Below, piece after piece: positions 25,597 through 33,560 of a stretch of DNA of 64,000 nucleotides. Source of the stretch: UBA6522 sp963664945 (GTDB taxonomy: Bacteria > Pseudomonadota > Gammaproteobacteria > Steroidobacterales > Rariloculaceae); contig OY761822.1 in assembly GCA_963664945.1 (NCBI GenBank), forward strand, positions 2,356,001-2,420,000, given 5' to 3'. How positions within the stretch are numbered: the stretch's first letter is position 1; the number at the start of each line of letters is the position of its first letter. The position numbers and the translations under genes are program-made. The notes beneath the pieces are model-generated. The model did no database searches and had not been told where the DNA came from. It was given only the letters and a program-made list of their open reading frames with translations.

Positions 25597-26970
25597 ATGC
25601 CATCCTCCACGGTTCTGGTGGCCTTGCTGGCGATGACCGTGGCGGCCTACGCGCTGGGCAGGCGCCGGTCAGTGTCAGGTACCGGGACATCGTTTCACTC
25701 CCTGCCCGGCTACTACGGAAGCTACGTCGCCATCTGGTGCGCGCTGCCGGCGCTCGCGCTCTACTGCCTCTGGCAGGTGGCCGAACCCGGCTTCCTCCGC
25801 ACGCAAGTGCTGGCGACGCTGTCGGAGGCGACACTTCAACTTCCGGAGGCCGAACTCGGCCTGGTGTACAACGACATCAGGAACCTGGTCGAGGGCAACA
25901 TCGTCTCCGGCGAGCAGAGCGATGAGATTCTTGCGGCGGCATCGCGGTACATGTCGTTGCGGCGAACCGGCGATCTGGGCATCGCGCTGGCGGTGCTTCT
26001 CGTCGGCTTGACGGGCCTTGGGTGGGCATTCCGCAGGGTGGAACCGGGATTGCGCGCCCGCAACAAGGTGGAGCGGACGATCGAAATGCTGCTGATGGCG
26101 GCTTCGACGGTTGCAATCTTCACGACCATCGGCATTTTCCTCTCCGTTCTGTTCGAGGCCCTGCGTTTCTTCCAGCAGGTTTCTCCGCTGGAGTTTCTCT
26201 TCGGCCTGAGCTGGAGTCCGCAGACGGCGATTCGCCCGGACCAGGTGGGTTCGTCCGGTGCGTTCGGCGCGGTGCCGCTCTTTGCCGGCACGCTGTTGAT
26301 TTCGGGCATCGCCATGCTGGTGGCGGTGCCGGTGGGACTCATGGCGGCGATTTACCTGTCGGAGTACGCGAACTCGCAGGTGCGTTCCGTCGCCAAGCCG
26401 ATGCTCGAGGTGCTCGCGGGAATTCCCACGGTGGTGTATGGCTACTTCGCCGCGCTGACGGTGGGTCCGCTGCTGCGCCGGTTCGGCGACGGGCTGGGAC
26501 TCAGCGTTTCGTCGGAGAGCGCGCTCGGCGCCGGCCTGGTGATGGGGATCATGATCATCCCCTTTGTTTCTTCCCTTTCCGATGACGTGATCAACGCCGT
26601 TCCCCAGGAATTGAGGGACGGATCGTACGGCCTGGGCGCCACCCAGTCGGAGACCATCCGGCAGGTGGTCCTTCCGGCCGCGTTGCCGGGTATCGTCGGC
26701 GGCGTCCTGCTGGCGGCATCGAGGGCGATCGGCGAGACCATGATCGTGGTCATGGCCGCGGGCCTGGCCGCGAATCTCACGGCGAATCCCCTGGAGGCGG
26801 TCACCACCGTCACCGTTCAGATCGTGACCCTGCTCGTCGGCGACCAGGAATTCGACAGCGCCAAGACCCTGGCGGCATTCGCTCTCGGGCTGCTGTTGTT
26901 CGTGACGACATTGATCCTGAACATCATCGCGCTGCGCGTCGTGCGCCGCTACCGGGAGCAATATGAGTAG
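25597..26970 (+). CDS. pstC: Phosphate ABC transporter permease PstC
   Basis: A 457-residue permease, longer than the 300-residue Escherichia coli form because of an N-terminal PstC_N-type region with two extra membrane helices and a soluble helical stretch (residues about 1-160). The permease core follows: GAVPLFAGTLLISGIAMLVAVPVGLMAAIYLSEY, VLAGIPTVVYGYFA and the ABC-contact loop LRDGSYGLGATQSETIRQVVLPAALPGIVGG. It forms the membrane channel with PstA. It starts 48 bases after pstS and overlaps pstA by 8 bases. Confidence 0.94.
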   Translation: MPSSTVLVALLAMTVAAYALGRRRSVSGTGTSFHSLPGYYGSYVAIWCALPALALYCLWQVAEPGFLRTQVLATLSEATLQLPEAELGLVYNDIRNLVEGNIVSGEQSDEILAAASRYMSLRRTGDLGIALAVLLVGLTGLGWAFRRVEPGLRARNKVERTIEMLLMAASTVAIFTTIGIFLSVLFEALRFFQQVSPLEFLFGLSWSPQTAIRPDQVGSSGAFGAVPLFAGTLLISGIAMLVAVPVGLMAAIYLSEYANSQVRSVAKPMLEVLAGIPTVVYGYFAALTVGPLLRRFGDGLGLSVSSESALGAGLVMGIMIIPFVSSLSDDVINAVPQELRDGSYGLGATQSETIRQVVLPAALPGIVGGVLLAASRAIGETMIVVMAAGLAANLTANPLEAVTTVTVQIVTLLVGDQEFDSAKTLAAFALGLLLFVTTLILNIIALRVVRRYREQYE

Positions 26971-28252
26971 CCACGCCCAGAGCGTAAAGGATCGGGTGGC
27001 CCGGGGCATTGCCCGGCGGTATCGGCGCGAACGCAACTTCCGGCTGGCGGGTCTCGGCGCCGTGCTGATCGGAGTGGCCTTTCTGGCGTTTTTCTTCGCT
27101 ACCCTGATCGGCAACGGGTACACGGCGTTCCTGCAAACGCACATCCTGCTGGATGTCGAGTTGAGCGCGGACCTGATCGATCCCGAAGGCGCGCGCGACC
27201 CGCGAATCCTAGGGCGGGCGGACTACCAGGGCCTGATCAGGAACAGCCTTCGAGCCCGTTTCCCCGAGGTGGAGAGCAGAAACGAACTGAGGGAACTGTT
27301 TGCGCTGGCCAGCCCGGGGGCCGGGTTCGAGCTGAGAAACAGCGTGCTTGCGAATTCCGGTCTCGTGGGAGAGGCCATGAGCCTCTGGGTCGTGGCCGAC
27401 GACGACGTGGACATGTTGATCAAGGGCCACATCGACCGCGCCGCTGAAGAATCGCAGCGGCGCATCAGCGATCTGCAACTGGGCTGGATCGAGCAACTGG
27501 AAGCGGACGGGCGCGTCGACCGCAAGTTCAATCATCGTTTCTTCACCGCCGGAGACTCGCGCGACCCGGAGATGTCCGGCATCCGGAGCGCCGTTGTCGG
27601 GTCGTTCTACATGCTGCTGGTCACGCTGGCCCTGTCGTTTCCGCTGGGCGTCGCCACCGCAATCTATCTTGAGGAATTTGCGCCCAAGAATCGCTGGACG
27701 GACCTTGTCGAGGTCAACATCAACAACCTCGCCGCGGTGCCCTCCATCGTTTTCGGGCTGCTGGGTCTGGCGCTGTTCATCAATTTCTTCGGCTTGCCGC
27801 GTTCGGCGCCGGTCGTGGGCGGGCTGGTCCTGACCCTGATGACGCTGCCCGTGGTCATCATCGCCGCCCGGGCGGCCCTGATGTCGGTTCCACCTTCCAT
27901 CCGGGAGGCGGCGCTGGGAGTTGGCGCGTCGCGGGTGCAGACGATTTTCCATCATGTCATGCCGCTGGCGTTGCCCGGCATGCTGACCGGGACGATCATC
28001 GGCATGGCGAGGGCTCTCGGTGAATCGGCGCCGCTGCTCATGATCGGGATGGTCGCCTTCATCGTCGACGTGCCCGACAGCCCGCTGGACCCGGCGACGG
28101 CGCTGCCGGTGCAGGTCTACCTGTGGGCGGACAGCCCCGAGCGGGCCTTTGTCGAGCGAACGTCGGCGGCAATTCTGGTGCTGCTGGCGTTCCTGCTGGT
28201 GATGAACGCCAGCGCAATCCTGCTGCGAAAACGCTTCGAGCGGCGTTGGTAG
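26963..28252 (+). CDS. pstA: Phosphate ABC transporter permease PstA
   Basis: A 429-residue permease with an N-terminal membrane helix and a long periplasmic DUF3333-type region (about residues 35-205) before the core. Core motifs: LLVTLALSFPLGVATAIYLEEFAPKNRW, NLAAVPSIVFGLLGLALF and REAALGVGASRVQTIFHHVMPLALPGMLTG, the coupling loop to PstB. The extended N-terminal region, matched by that of PstC, marks the large-subunit Pst subtype common in proteobacteria outside enterics. It pairs with PstC, overlapping it by 8 bases. Confidence 0.94.
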   Translation: MSSHAQSVKDRVARGIARRYRRERNFRLAGLGAVLIGVAFLAFFFATLIGNGYTAFLQTHILLDVELSADLIDPEGARDPRILGRADYQGLIRNSLRARFPEVESRNELRELFALASPGAGFELRNSVLANSGLVGEAMSLWVVADDDVDMLIKGHIDRAAEESQRRISDLQLGWIEQLEADGRVDRKFNHRFFTAGDSRDPEMSGIRSAVVGSFYMLLVTLALSFPLGVATAIYLEEFAPKNRWTDLVEVNINNLAAVPSIVFGLLGLALFINFFGLPRSAPVVGGLVLTLMTLPVVIIAARAALMSVPPSIREAALGVGASRVQTIFHHVMPLALPGMLTGTIIGMARALGESAPLLMIGMVAFIVDVPDSPLDPATALPVQVYLWADSPERAFVERTSAAILVLLAFLLVMNASAILLRKRFERRW

Positions 28253-28281
28253 CGGTATCTTGTTGGTCGTTGGAGTAGACT

Positions 28282-29178
28282 GTGACCCAGGTTCGGAAAC
28301 TGGCAGGCCATCAGGTGACACGGGCGGGTACAGGCACGGCAGAGAACGCGCCGGTCCGGACCGCGCCCGATATCAAGGCGGTCGACGACACCTATCGAAC
28401 AGTGGGCGATTACACCTCCGCCACGCCTGTCGTGCAGGCGAGAAACGTCGACGTCTTCTATGGCGACAACCACGCAATCCAGAATGTGAGCCTGGATGTC
28501 GGCAGGAACGAAGTCATTTCGCTGATCGGGCCGTCCGGGTGCGGCAAGTCCACGTTCATTCGCTGTCTCAACCGCATGAACGACACCATCGACATTGCCC
28601 GTGTGCGTGGCGAGATTCTCCTGGATGGCGAGGACATCTACTCAAGAGCCATGGATGTCGTCATGCTGAGGGCGCGGGTCGGGATCGTCTTTCAAAAGCC
28701 GAATCCGTTTCCGAAGTCCGTCTACGACAACGTCGCCTACGGTCCGAGAATCCATGGACTGGCCCGCGACCGGCAGGAACTGGACGAGATCGTCCGTTCC
28801 AGCCTCGAAAGGGCGGGGCTGTGGACGGAGGTCAAGAACCGCCTGGACGAACCCGGCACGGGGCTGTCCGGCGGGCAGCAGCAGCGGTTGTGCATCGCCA
28901 GGACCATCGCCGTGGGGCCGGATGTCATCCTGATGGACGAGCCCTGTTCGGCCCTGGACCCCATTGCCACGGCGCACATCGAGGATCTCATCGACGAACT
29001 CAAGAAGAACTTCGCCATCGCGATCGTCACTCACTCGATGCAGCAGGCCGCCAGGGTCTCGCAACGCACCGCCTACTTTCATCTGGGCCGGCTGATCGAG
29101 GTCGGCGACACCGACCAGATATTCACCAATCCGCAACACGAGTTGACCGAAGACTACATCACCGGACGATTCGGCTGA
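28282..29178 (+). CDS. pstB: Phosphate ABC transporter ATPase PstB
   Basis: A 298-residue ATPase. Walker A is GPSGCGKSTFIRCLNRMND, the Q-loop QKPNPFPKSVYDNVAYGPRIHG is diagnostic of PstB, the signature is LSGGQQQRLCIARTIA, and Walker B VILMDEPCSALDP. About 50 extra N-terminal residues precede the ABC domain. The GTG at 28282 follows a GGAG site, 29 bases after pstA. It drives phosphate import through PstCA. Its C-terminal segment ARVSQRTAYFHLGRLIEVG recurs as a scrap at 30751. Confidence 0.95.
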   Translation: MTQVRKLAGHQVTRAGTGTAENAPVRTAPDIKAVDDTYRTVGDYTSATPVVQARNVDVFYGDNHAIQNVSLDVGRNEVISLIGPSGCGKSTFIRCLNRMNDTIDIARVRGEILLDGEDIYSRAMDVVMLRARVGIVFQKPNPFPKSVYDNVAYGPRIHGLARDRQELDEIVRSSLERAGLWTEVKNRLDEPGTGLSGGQQQRLCIARTIAVGPDVILMDEPCSALDPIATAHIEDLIDELKKNFAIAIVTHSMQQAARVSQRTAYFHLGRLIEVGDTDQIFTNPQHELTEDYITGRFG

Positions 29179-29216
29179 CCGGTCGTCATCGCGCGTTCCG
29201 CCGCCGGTTTGCCGAC

Positions 29217-29276
29217 TCTGCGAGAAAAGCGTAACAACGCCGCGCGTCTGCAAGAAAAGTTTAACAAAGCTGCGCG
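29217..29276 (+). repeat. Tandem 30-bp direct repeat upstream of the porin gene
   Basis: Two adjacent 30-base units (29217-29246 and 29247-29276) match at 25 positions. Both begin TCTGC, hold AGAAAAG and TAACAA and end GCGCG. They sit 60-119 bases ahead of the porin start, between pstB and the porin, and could be paired binding sites for a transcription factor. Confidence 0.8.
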
Positions 29277-29335
29277 ATACTCAGCGCCGCACAGACCACC
29301 TTCAATCAGGTCTTCAGTGCCGAGGAGTTCGTCCG

Positions 29336-30568
29336 ATGAGATACGTCCTGTCGATCCTGACCGTTTCCTGCCTTTTCGCCGTACCATCGTTGCGCGCCCA
29401 GACCGGGCCCCAGGAGGAAATCGCCCAACTCAGGGCTCGAATCGCCCTTCTGGAGGACCGGCTTGCGCGCATTGAAGCGAGCGTTGCCGGGGACATCGGG
29501 GAGGAGACGGAACTTGGGATCGAGCGGGTGGTGGAGGTCATCCCGGCACGGACGCCGGAACCGTCGTGGACGGAGGGTCTGGTTCTGGACGGCGACCTGC
29601 GCTACCGGCACGAAACGATCAACGACGACGCGGTTTCGGTACGGCACAGGCACCGTTTGAGGGCGCGGGCCAACGCGACGGCAACCCTGAACGACGATAT
29701 GGAAGTGGGCTTTGGCCTGTCCACGGGCGGTATCGCCAACGACAGCGGCAATCAAAGCTTCGACGAAGGATTCTCGAGGAAGCCGGTCGGTGTGGATCTG
29801 GCCTACTTCGATTGGAGGCTTTCGGAAACATTGACGCTCGCCGGCGGCAAGATGTCCAACCCGTTCTTCCGGCCCGGAGGTTATCACCTGCTCCACGATG
29901 GGGACATTCGGCCGGAAGGACTTGCGGTCAGGGTGTCTTCGGGCACTTTCTTCGCGAACGCATCGGCATTCTGGGCGGAGGAACGCGGTTCGGATGCCGA
30001 CACCATGTGGTACGGGCTTCAGGCGGGTTACAGGGGATCGCCGGCGCAGGGTGTGTCCCTGACCGCCGGGGCGAGCGTCCACGAACTCAGCCATGCGCAG
30101 GGCCGGGCGCCGGTGTTCACGCCACGCGATGGGCAGGGCAATCAGCTCGATGCGAACGGGAATTATCTTTACGGGTTTTCCCAGGTCGAGGTGTTCGGCG
30201 AGCTGAGTTTCGATCTGGCCGGCCACCCGTTGAGAATGTATGTGGACTACGTCACGAATACGGCCGCCGAGGAATTCTCAGACGGACTTGCGGCAGGTAT
30301 CGACTATCGGCGCACCACGGATACGGGGACATGGAACGTCGCCTATATCTACGAGGACCTCGGGGCCAATGCGGTCGTGGGTGCGTTCGCGGACTCGGAC
30401 TTCGCCGGCGGTACCGCTGACGGTGGCGGTCACACGGTGCGCGCCGGTTACGCCTTTCCACGCGGCTGGAATCTGGGGCTGCGGTACGTCCTCGGCTACC
30501 GGGGGGAGGCGGCGGGCAATCGTCGGGATTACGACAGGTTGCAGGCGGATATTGTCTTCAACTATTGA
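29336..30568 (+). CDS. Putative outer-membrane porin (trimeric Porin_5-like)
   Basis: A 410-residue protein with a signal peptide (MRYVLSILTVSCLFAVPSLRA), a short coiled coil (EEIAQLRARIALLEDRLARIEAS, heptads of leucine/isoleucine at residues about 27-50) and a beta-rich region with the strands DGDLRYRHETIN, WRLSETLTLAGGKMSNPFF and GYAFPRGWNLGLRYVLGY, ending in FNY with a terminal aromatic residue as required by BamA. This layout matches uncharacterised porins with a trimerising coiled coil. Position after pstSCAB suggests phosphate passage across the outer membrane, by inference only. Tandem 30-bp repeats precede it. Confidence 0.82.
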   Translation: MRYVLSILTVSCLFAVPSLRAQTGPQEEIAQLRARIALLEDRLARIEASVAGDIGEETELGIERVVEVIPARTPEPSWTEGLVLDGDLRYRHETINDDAVSVRHRHRLRARANATATLNDDMEVGFGLSTGGIANDSGNQSFDEGFSRKPVGVDLAYFDWRLSETLTLAGGKMSNPFFRPGGYHLLHDGDIRPEGLAVRVSSGTFFANASAFWAEERGSDADTMWYGLQAGYRGSPAQGVSLTAGASVHELSHAQGRAPVFTPRDGQGNQLDANGNYLYGFSQVEVFGELSFDLAGHPLRMYVDYVTNTAAEEFSDGLAAGIDYRRTTDTGTWNVAYIYEDLGANAVVGAFADSDFAGGTADGGGHTVRAGYAFPRGWNLGLRYVLGYRGEAAGNRRDYDRLQADIVFNY

Positions 30569-31078
30569 GCCCGGGGAAGAGTGTCGTGTCGCGTCGCGGG
30601 GGTGAGCGCGCACATGCCTTGCGTGCTCACCTTCACCAGGCCACAGGTTCCGGGTGCCGCATGGACAAGCCCAATCCACGTAACCGCAGGGCAGGTTCTG
30701 GGCGGTGGGGCCTGTTCGGGGGGGCTGATGTGTTCGTTGAGGCTGTCCTGGCGCGGGTTTCGCAGCGGACGGCGCACTTTGGCCTGGGACGGTTGATCGA
30801 GGTGGGGGAGACGGATCAGCCAAACCGAATGATTCAGAAATCAACGATAATGCGCAAGCGATATTTCCTCGCTGTCACCGGAGCATGTCGCCGGGACTGG
30901 GTACTTGGCCGGCGTTTCGTTTCAGGACGCGAATCGCAGCTTCGAAATCCGCCTCCGAGGTTCGTGCCGAATCCGGCGTATAGTCCCTGGGACCGTCGCG
31001 CCCGCGCACGGGCGACCGGCTGCCGGGTCGGGTAAAATCGATCGGGAATCCCCACGCGCGCATCGGGGGAAATCGACG
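30569..31078. other. Gene-poor stretch with decayed sequence
   Basis: No complete gene. It holds the pstB scrap at 30751-30819; the remaining short frames on both strands have no recognisable domains. Confidence 0.6.
30751..30819 (+). pseudogene. Scrap of a divergent pstB (C-terminal part)
   Basis: These 23 codons read ARVSQRTAHFGLGRLIEV and on to GETDQ, matching 20 of 23 residues of the intact PstB C-terminal part (codons around 29050-29118). Many codons differ only at the third base, so this is not a recent copy of the neighbour but a piece of a second, diverged pstB. No Walker motifs remain. Confidence 0.75.
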
Positions 31079-31201
31079 ATGAACACCACCCAACATGATC
31101 CCGCCCTGTCGAGAATAGCGGCGGGCTGCCCGGTTCACGCCGAAGGTTCGGCGGTCTGGACGATCCTCGACCACCTGGGCGAACGGCGCGAGGAGGCATA
31201 G
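31079..31201 (+). CDS. Small hypothetical protein before the AbiEii-like gene (40 aa)
   Basis: A 40-residue frame (MNTTQHDPALSRIAAGCPVH and on) whose stop is 7 bases before the GTG start of the AbiEii-like gene. I do not recognise it. The spacing suggests a leader gene of the same operon. A GGGGAAA stretch upstream is a weak ribosome-binding site. Confidence 0.35.
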   Translation: MNTTQHDPALSRIAAGCPVHAEGSAVWTILDHLGERREEA

Positions 31202-31208
31202 ACTGGCC

Positions 31209-31911
31209 GTGCATTGGTTTCTCGACACCCTACCGCCGGCGCAACGGGCCTTGTGGCCTCGCCTGCACGAAACCCCATCGCATTTTGTGCTGTATGGGGG
31301 CACTGCCCTCGCGTTGCGGTTGGGCCATCGGGTGTCGGAGGACTTCGATTTCTTTTCGAACGAGCCGTTCAATCCGCAACAACTACGGGCGAGAGTTCCA
31401 TATTTGCGAGGTAGCCGTGTCGAACAAAACCTCGCGAACACGTTGACGTGCCTTGCGGGAGCGTCGAACGGTGTGAAAGTCTCGTTCTTCGGCGAACTCC
31501 CGCTTCGGTCCGTTCAGGCGCCGGCCCCAGGGCATCAAAACGCAATCCGGATCGCGTCCTTGCTGGATCTGGCCGGCACGAAAGCCGCCGTTGTTCAACA
31601 GCGGGCGCATCGCTAAAGACTACCTGGACATGGCCGCATTGATAACGGCTGGCGTTTCGCTGTCGTCCGCCTTGTCGGCGGGCGCGGGGATATTTGGGCA
31701 GGAATTCAACCCGATGGTTGCGTTGAAGGCGCTTTCGTATCACGGCGATCCCGAGTTGCGCGATGCATCCGGTCGAGACCTTCCGCGCGATGTGCGCGAC
31801 ACCCTGCAACGGGCTGTGTCCGAGGTCGACCTGTCGAAGATCGGGCCACCTGAAACCAAACCCACAATTCTAGGTGTCTGTGATGACCCGCCGTCCGCAA
31901 ACACCCGCTGA
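31209..31911 (+). pseudogene. AbiEii/AbiGii-like nucleotidyltransferase, frameshifted
   Basis: The first frame (GTG at 31209 to TAA at 31616) shows FVLYGGTALALRLGHRVSEDFDFFS, the nucleotidyltransferase site of AbiEii-type toxins (GGTxLAxxxGxRxSxDxDF), then LLDLAGTKAAVVQQRA. The family continues with KDYLDxAAL, which here appears in another frame (AKDYLDMAALITAG, to 31911). Removing one base near 31601-31610 rejoins them. AbiEii toxins modify tRNA to stall growth in phage abortive infection. Either the gene is dead or the base is a sequencing error. Confidence 0.8.
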
Positions 31912-32244
31912 CCCGGCGCTGCTCGAAGCGGCTCGCCAAGTCGTCTGGTGGATGCCGCCAGAGGAAGCGCTCGGGAACGAGACACTGTTTCTCAACCAGG
32001 CCCCATGCAGTTCGGCACGCTGGATGTCGTGCGGACGATTCGAACGCATTACACCGATGAGACGCTACGCCAATCCCTTCGCGACGCACGCGCCGGTATT
32101 TTCGACCGGCGCTCATGGGCCTATTGGCACGCCGTCCTGGATATGGGCGAGCCGCCATCCCTGCCTACCCGCCGCATTCCCGGCGTTGACCCATCCGGGC
32201 TGAAAGCGCGGGTGTGGCCCGATGACTACAGGGTCGGGCGCTAA
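31883..32244 (+). pseudogene. Partner of the AbiEii-like gene, frameshifted
   Basis: The ATG at 31883 overlaps the toxin-like end by 29 bases. The first frame gives DPALLEAARQVVWWMPPEEALGNETLFLN; the continuation lies in another frame (MQFGTLDVVRTIRTHYTDETL, then DRRSWAYWHAVLDMGEPPSLPTRRIPG, to 32244). Adding one base in the C-run at 32001-32004 rejoins them. Proteins of this layout are commonly encoded beside AbiEii-like genes and probably include the antitoxin role; I do not know a formal family name. Confidence 0.65.
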
Positions 32245-32320
32245 CCCGACTTCGACAACTCGGCTTTTTGTCGATTATAACTTATTGATTTTGGGGACAC
32301 GTGCCAGCTCCGTCGCCACG

Positions 32321-32461
32321 GTGCGGCACCGCCTGACAAACAAGGGCATGATCTGGAGCCAACGGCACGGCGAAACGGCATTCACAGTGCCCTTTTTCGG
32401 CGCCTTCATGAAACGCCAGATGCCGGAACTGCTCAAGCACGCTCCGAATCGGCAAACGTGA
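32321..32461 (+). pseudogene. C-terminal scrap of an AAA-type ATPase
   Basis: The segment VRHRLTNKGMIWSQRHGETAFTVPFFGAFMKRQMPEL resembles the winged-helix end of archaeal-type AAA ATPases (KGLIYSPxHGxxAFTVPLFxxFMxRxxP). No upstream ATPase motifs are present in the 76 bases after the preceding gene, so only the 3' end survives. It is part of the 30.6-32.5 kb debris region. Confidence 0.55.
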
Positions 32462-32575
32462 GAGCAACGGAGTCGAACAATTCCTCGATGCGCCCGCGCT
32501 CCACGCGGCTACGCTGCTTTGGGGTGGCGGCTTCGCGCGCCGGTGTTCACGCCGGGCAGCACGGGGAGCAAAAGG

Positions 32576-33400
32576 CTACTCGGGGGGGCGGAGGAGTTCG
32601 TTCAGGCTGGTTTTGGCGCGGGTTTGGGCGTCGACTCGCTTGACGATGACGGCGCAGTAGAGGCTGTAGCGGTCGTCGGCGGATGGGAGGCTACCGGGGA
32701 CGACCACGGATCCGGCGGGGACGCGGCCGTAGGTGGTTTCGCCGGTGGCGCGGTCGTAGATTCGGGTGCTCTGGCCGAGGAAGACGCCCATTGCGATGAC
32801 GCTGCCGCGTTCGACGATGACGCCTTCAACGACCTCCGAGCGCGCGCCGATGAAGCAGTTGTCCTCGATGATGGTGGGCGTGGCCTGCAGCGGTTCCAGC
32901 ACGCCGCCGATGCCGACGCCGCCGGAGAGGTGGACGTTCTTGCCGATCTGAGCGCAACTGCCCACGGTCGCCCAGGTGTCGACCATGGTTCCGGCGGCCA
33001 CGTAGGCGCCGATGTTGACGTAGGACGGCATCAGGACCACGCCCGGGGCGATATAGGCGCCGCGGCGGGCCAGTGCGCCCGGTACGACGCGGGTTCCGGA
33101 TGCGCCGAAGCGGTCGGCATCGAAGTCGGCGTACTTCAGGGGCACCTTGTCGAAGAAGCGAACGCTGCCGCCGCCGACCGGTTCGTTGTCGGTGATCCGG
33201 AAATACAGCAGCACGGCCTTCTTGAGCCATTCGTTGACGGCCCAGCCATCGTCAGCGCGTTCGGCGACGCGCAGTTCGCCGGTGTCGAGCCCGCCGATGC
33301 AGTGTTCCACCGCCTCGACGATTTCGGCGCTCGCATTCCCGGGCGAAAGTTCGCCGCGGTTTTCCCACGCCGACTCGATTACGTCTATCAGTTGCGCCAT
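32576..33400 (-). CDS. dapD: Tetrahydrodipicolinate N-succinyltransferase
   Basis: A 274-residue left-handed beta-helix acyltransferase, the family's normal length. Hexapeptide repeats run from about residue 100 (ARRGAYIAPGVVLMPSYVNIGAYV, then GTMVDTWATVGSCAQIG), with NVHLSGGVGIGGVLEPLQA and EDNCFIGARSEVVEGVIVE completing the active-site region. It uses succinyl-CoA in the lysine/diaminopimelate pathway shared with dapE. The ATG at 33400 has a GGAG site; the open frame upstream has no homology. It is followed on the same strand by nothing but the debris region. Confidence 0.95.
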   Translation of the reverse strand: MAQLIDVIESAWENRGELSPGNASAEIVEAVEHCIGGLDTGELRVAERADDGWAVNEWLKKAVLLYFRITDNEPVGGGSVRFFDKVPLKYADFDADRFGASGTRVVPGALARRGAYIAPGVVLMPSYVNIGAYVAAGTMVDTWATVGSCAQIGKNVHLSGGVGIGGVLEPLQATPTIIEDNCFIGARSEVVEGVIVERGSVIAMGVFLGQSTRIYDRATGETTYGRVPAGSVVVPGSLPSADDRYSLYCAVIVKRVDAQTRAKTSLNELLRPPE

Positions 33401-33433
33401 GGACTCCGATCTCCCGGATGCCCGTGCTTGCCG

Positions 33434-33523
33434 CGCTCGCCGCCGCGCGTGCGGGCGCGTGTTCCATTCGAGTCCGATGAGGCGCTGGCAGTGACGCTCG
33501 CCGCCGCGCGTGCGGACGCGTGT
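33434..33523. repeat. 29-bp direct repeat pair between dapD and glnD
   Basis: Bases 33434-33462 and 33495-33523 differ at one position and begin CGCTCGCCGCCGCGCGTGCGG. They are 61 bases apart in the 160-base gap ahead of dapD. Very GC-rich, they may be a small duplication or a binding array. Confidence 0.7.
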
Positions 33524-33560
33524 GGACGCGCTGATCCGCGGTTTTCGGTTGGTTCCAGCA

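Noticed and set aside
29217..29276. CRISPR-like repeat
   Set aside because: The two units are directly adjacent without spacers and differ at five positions, so they are not an array.
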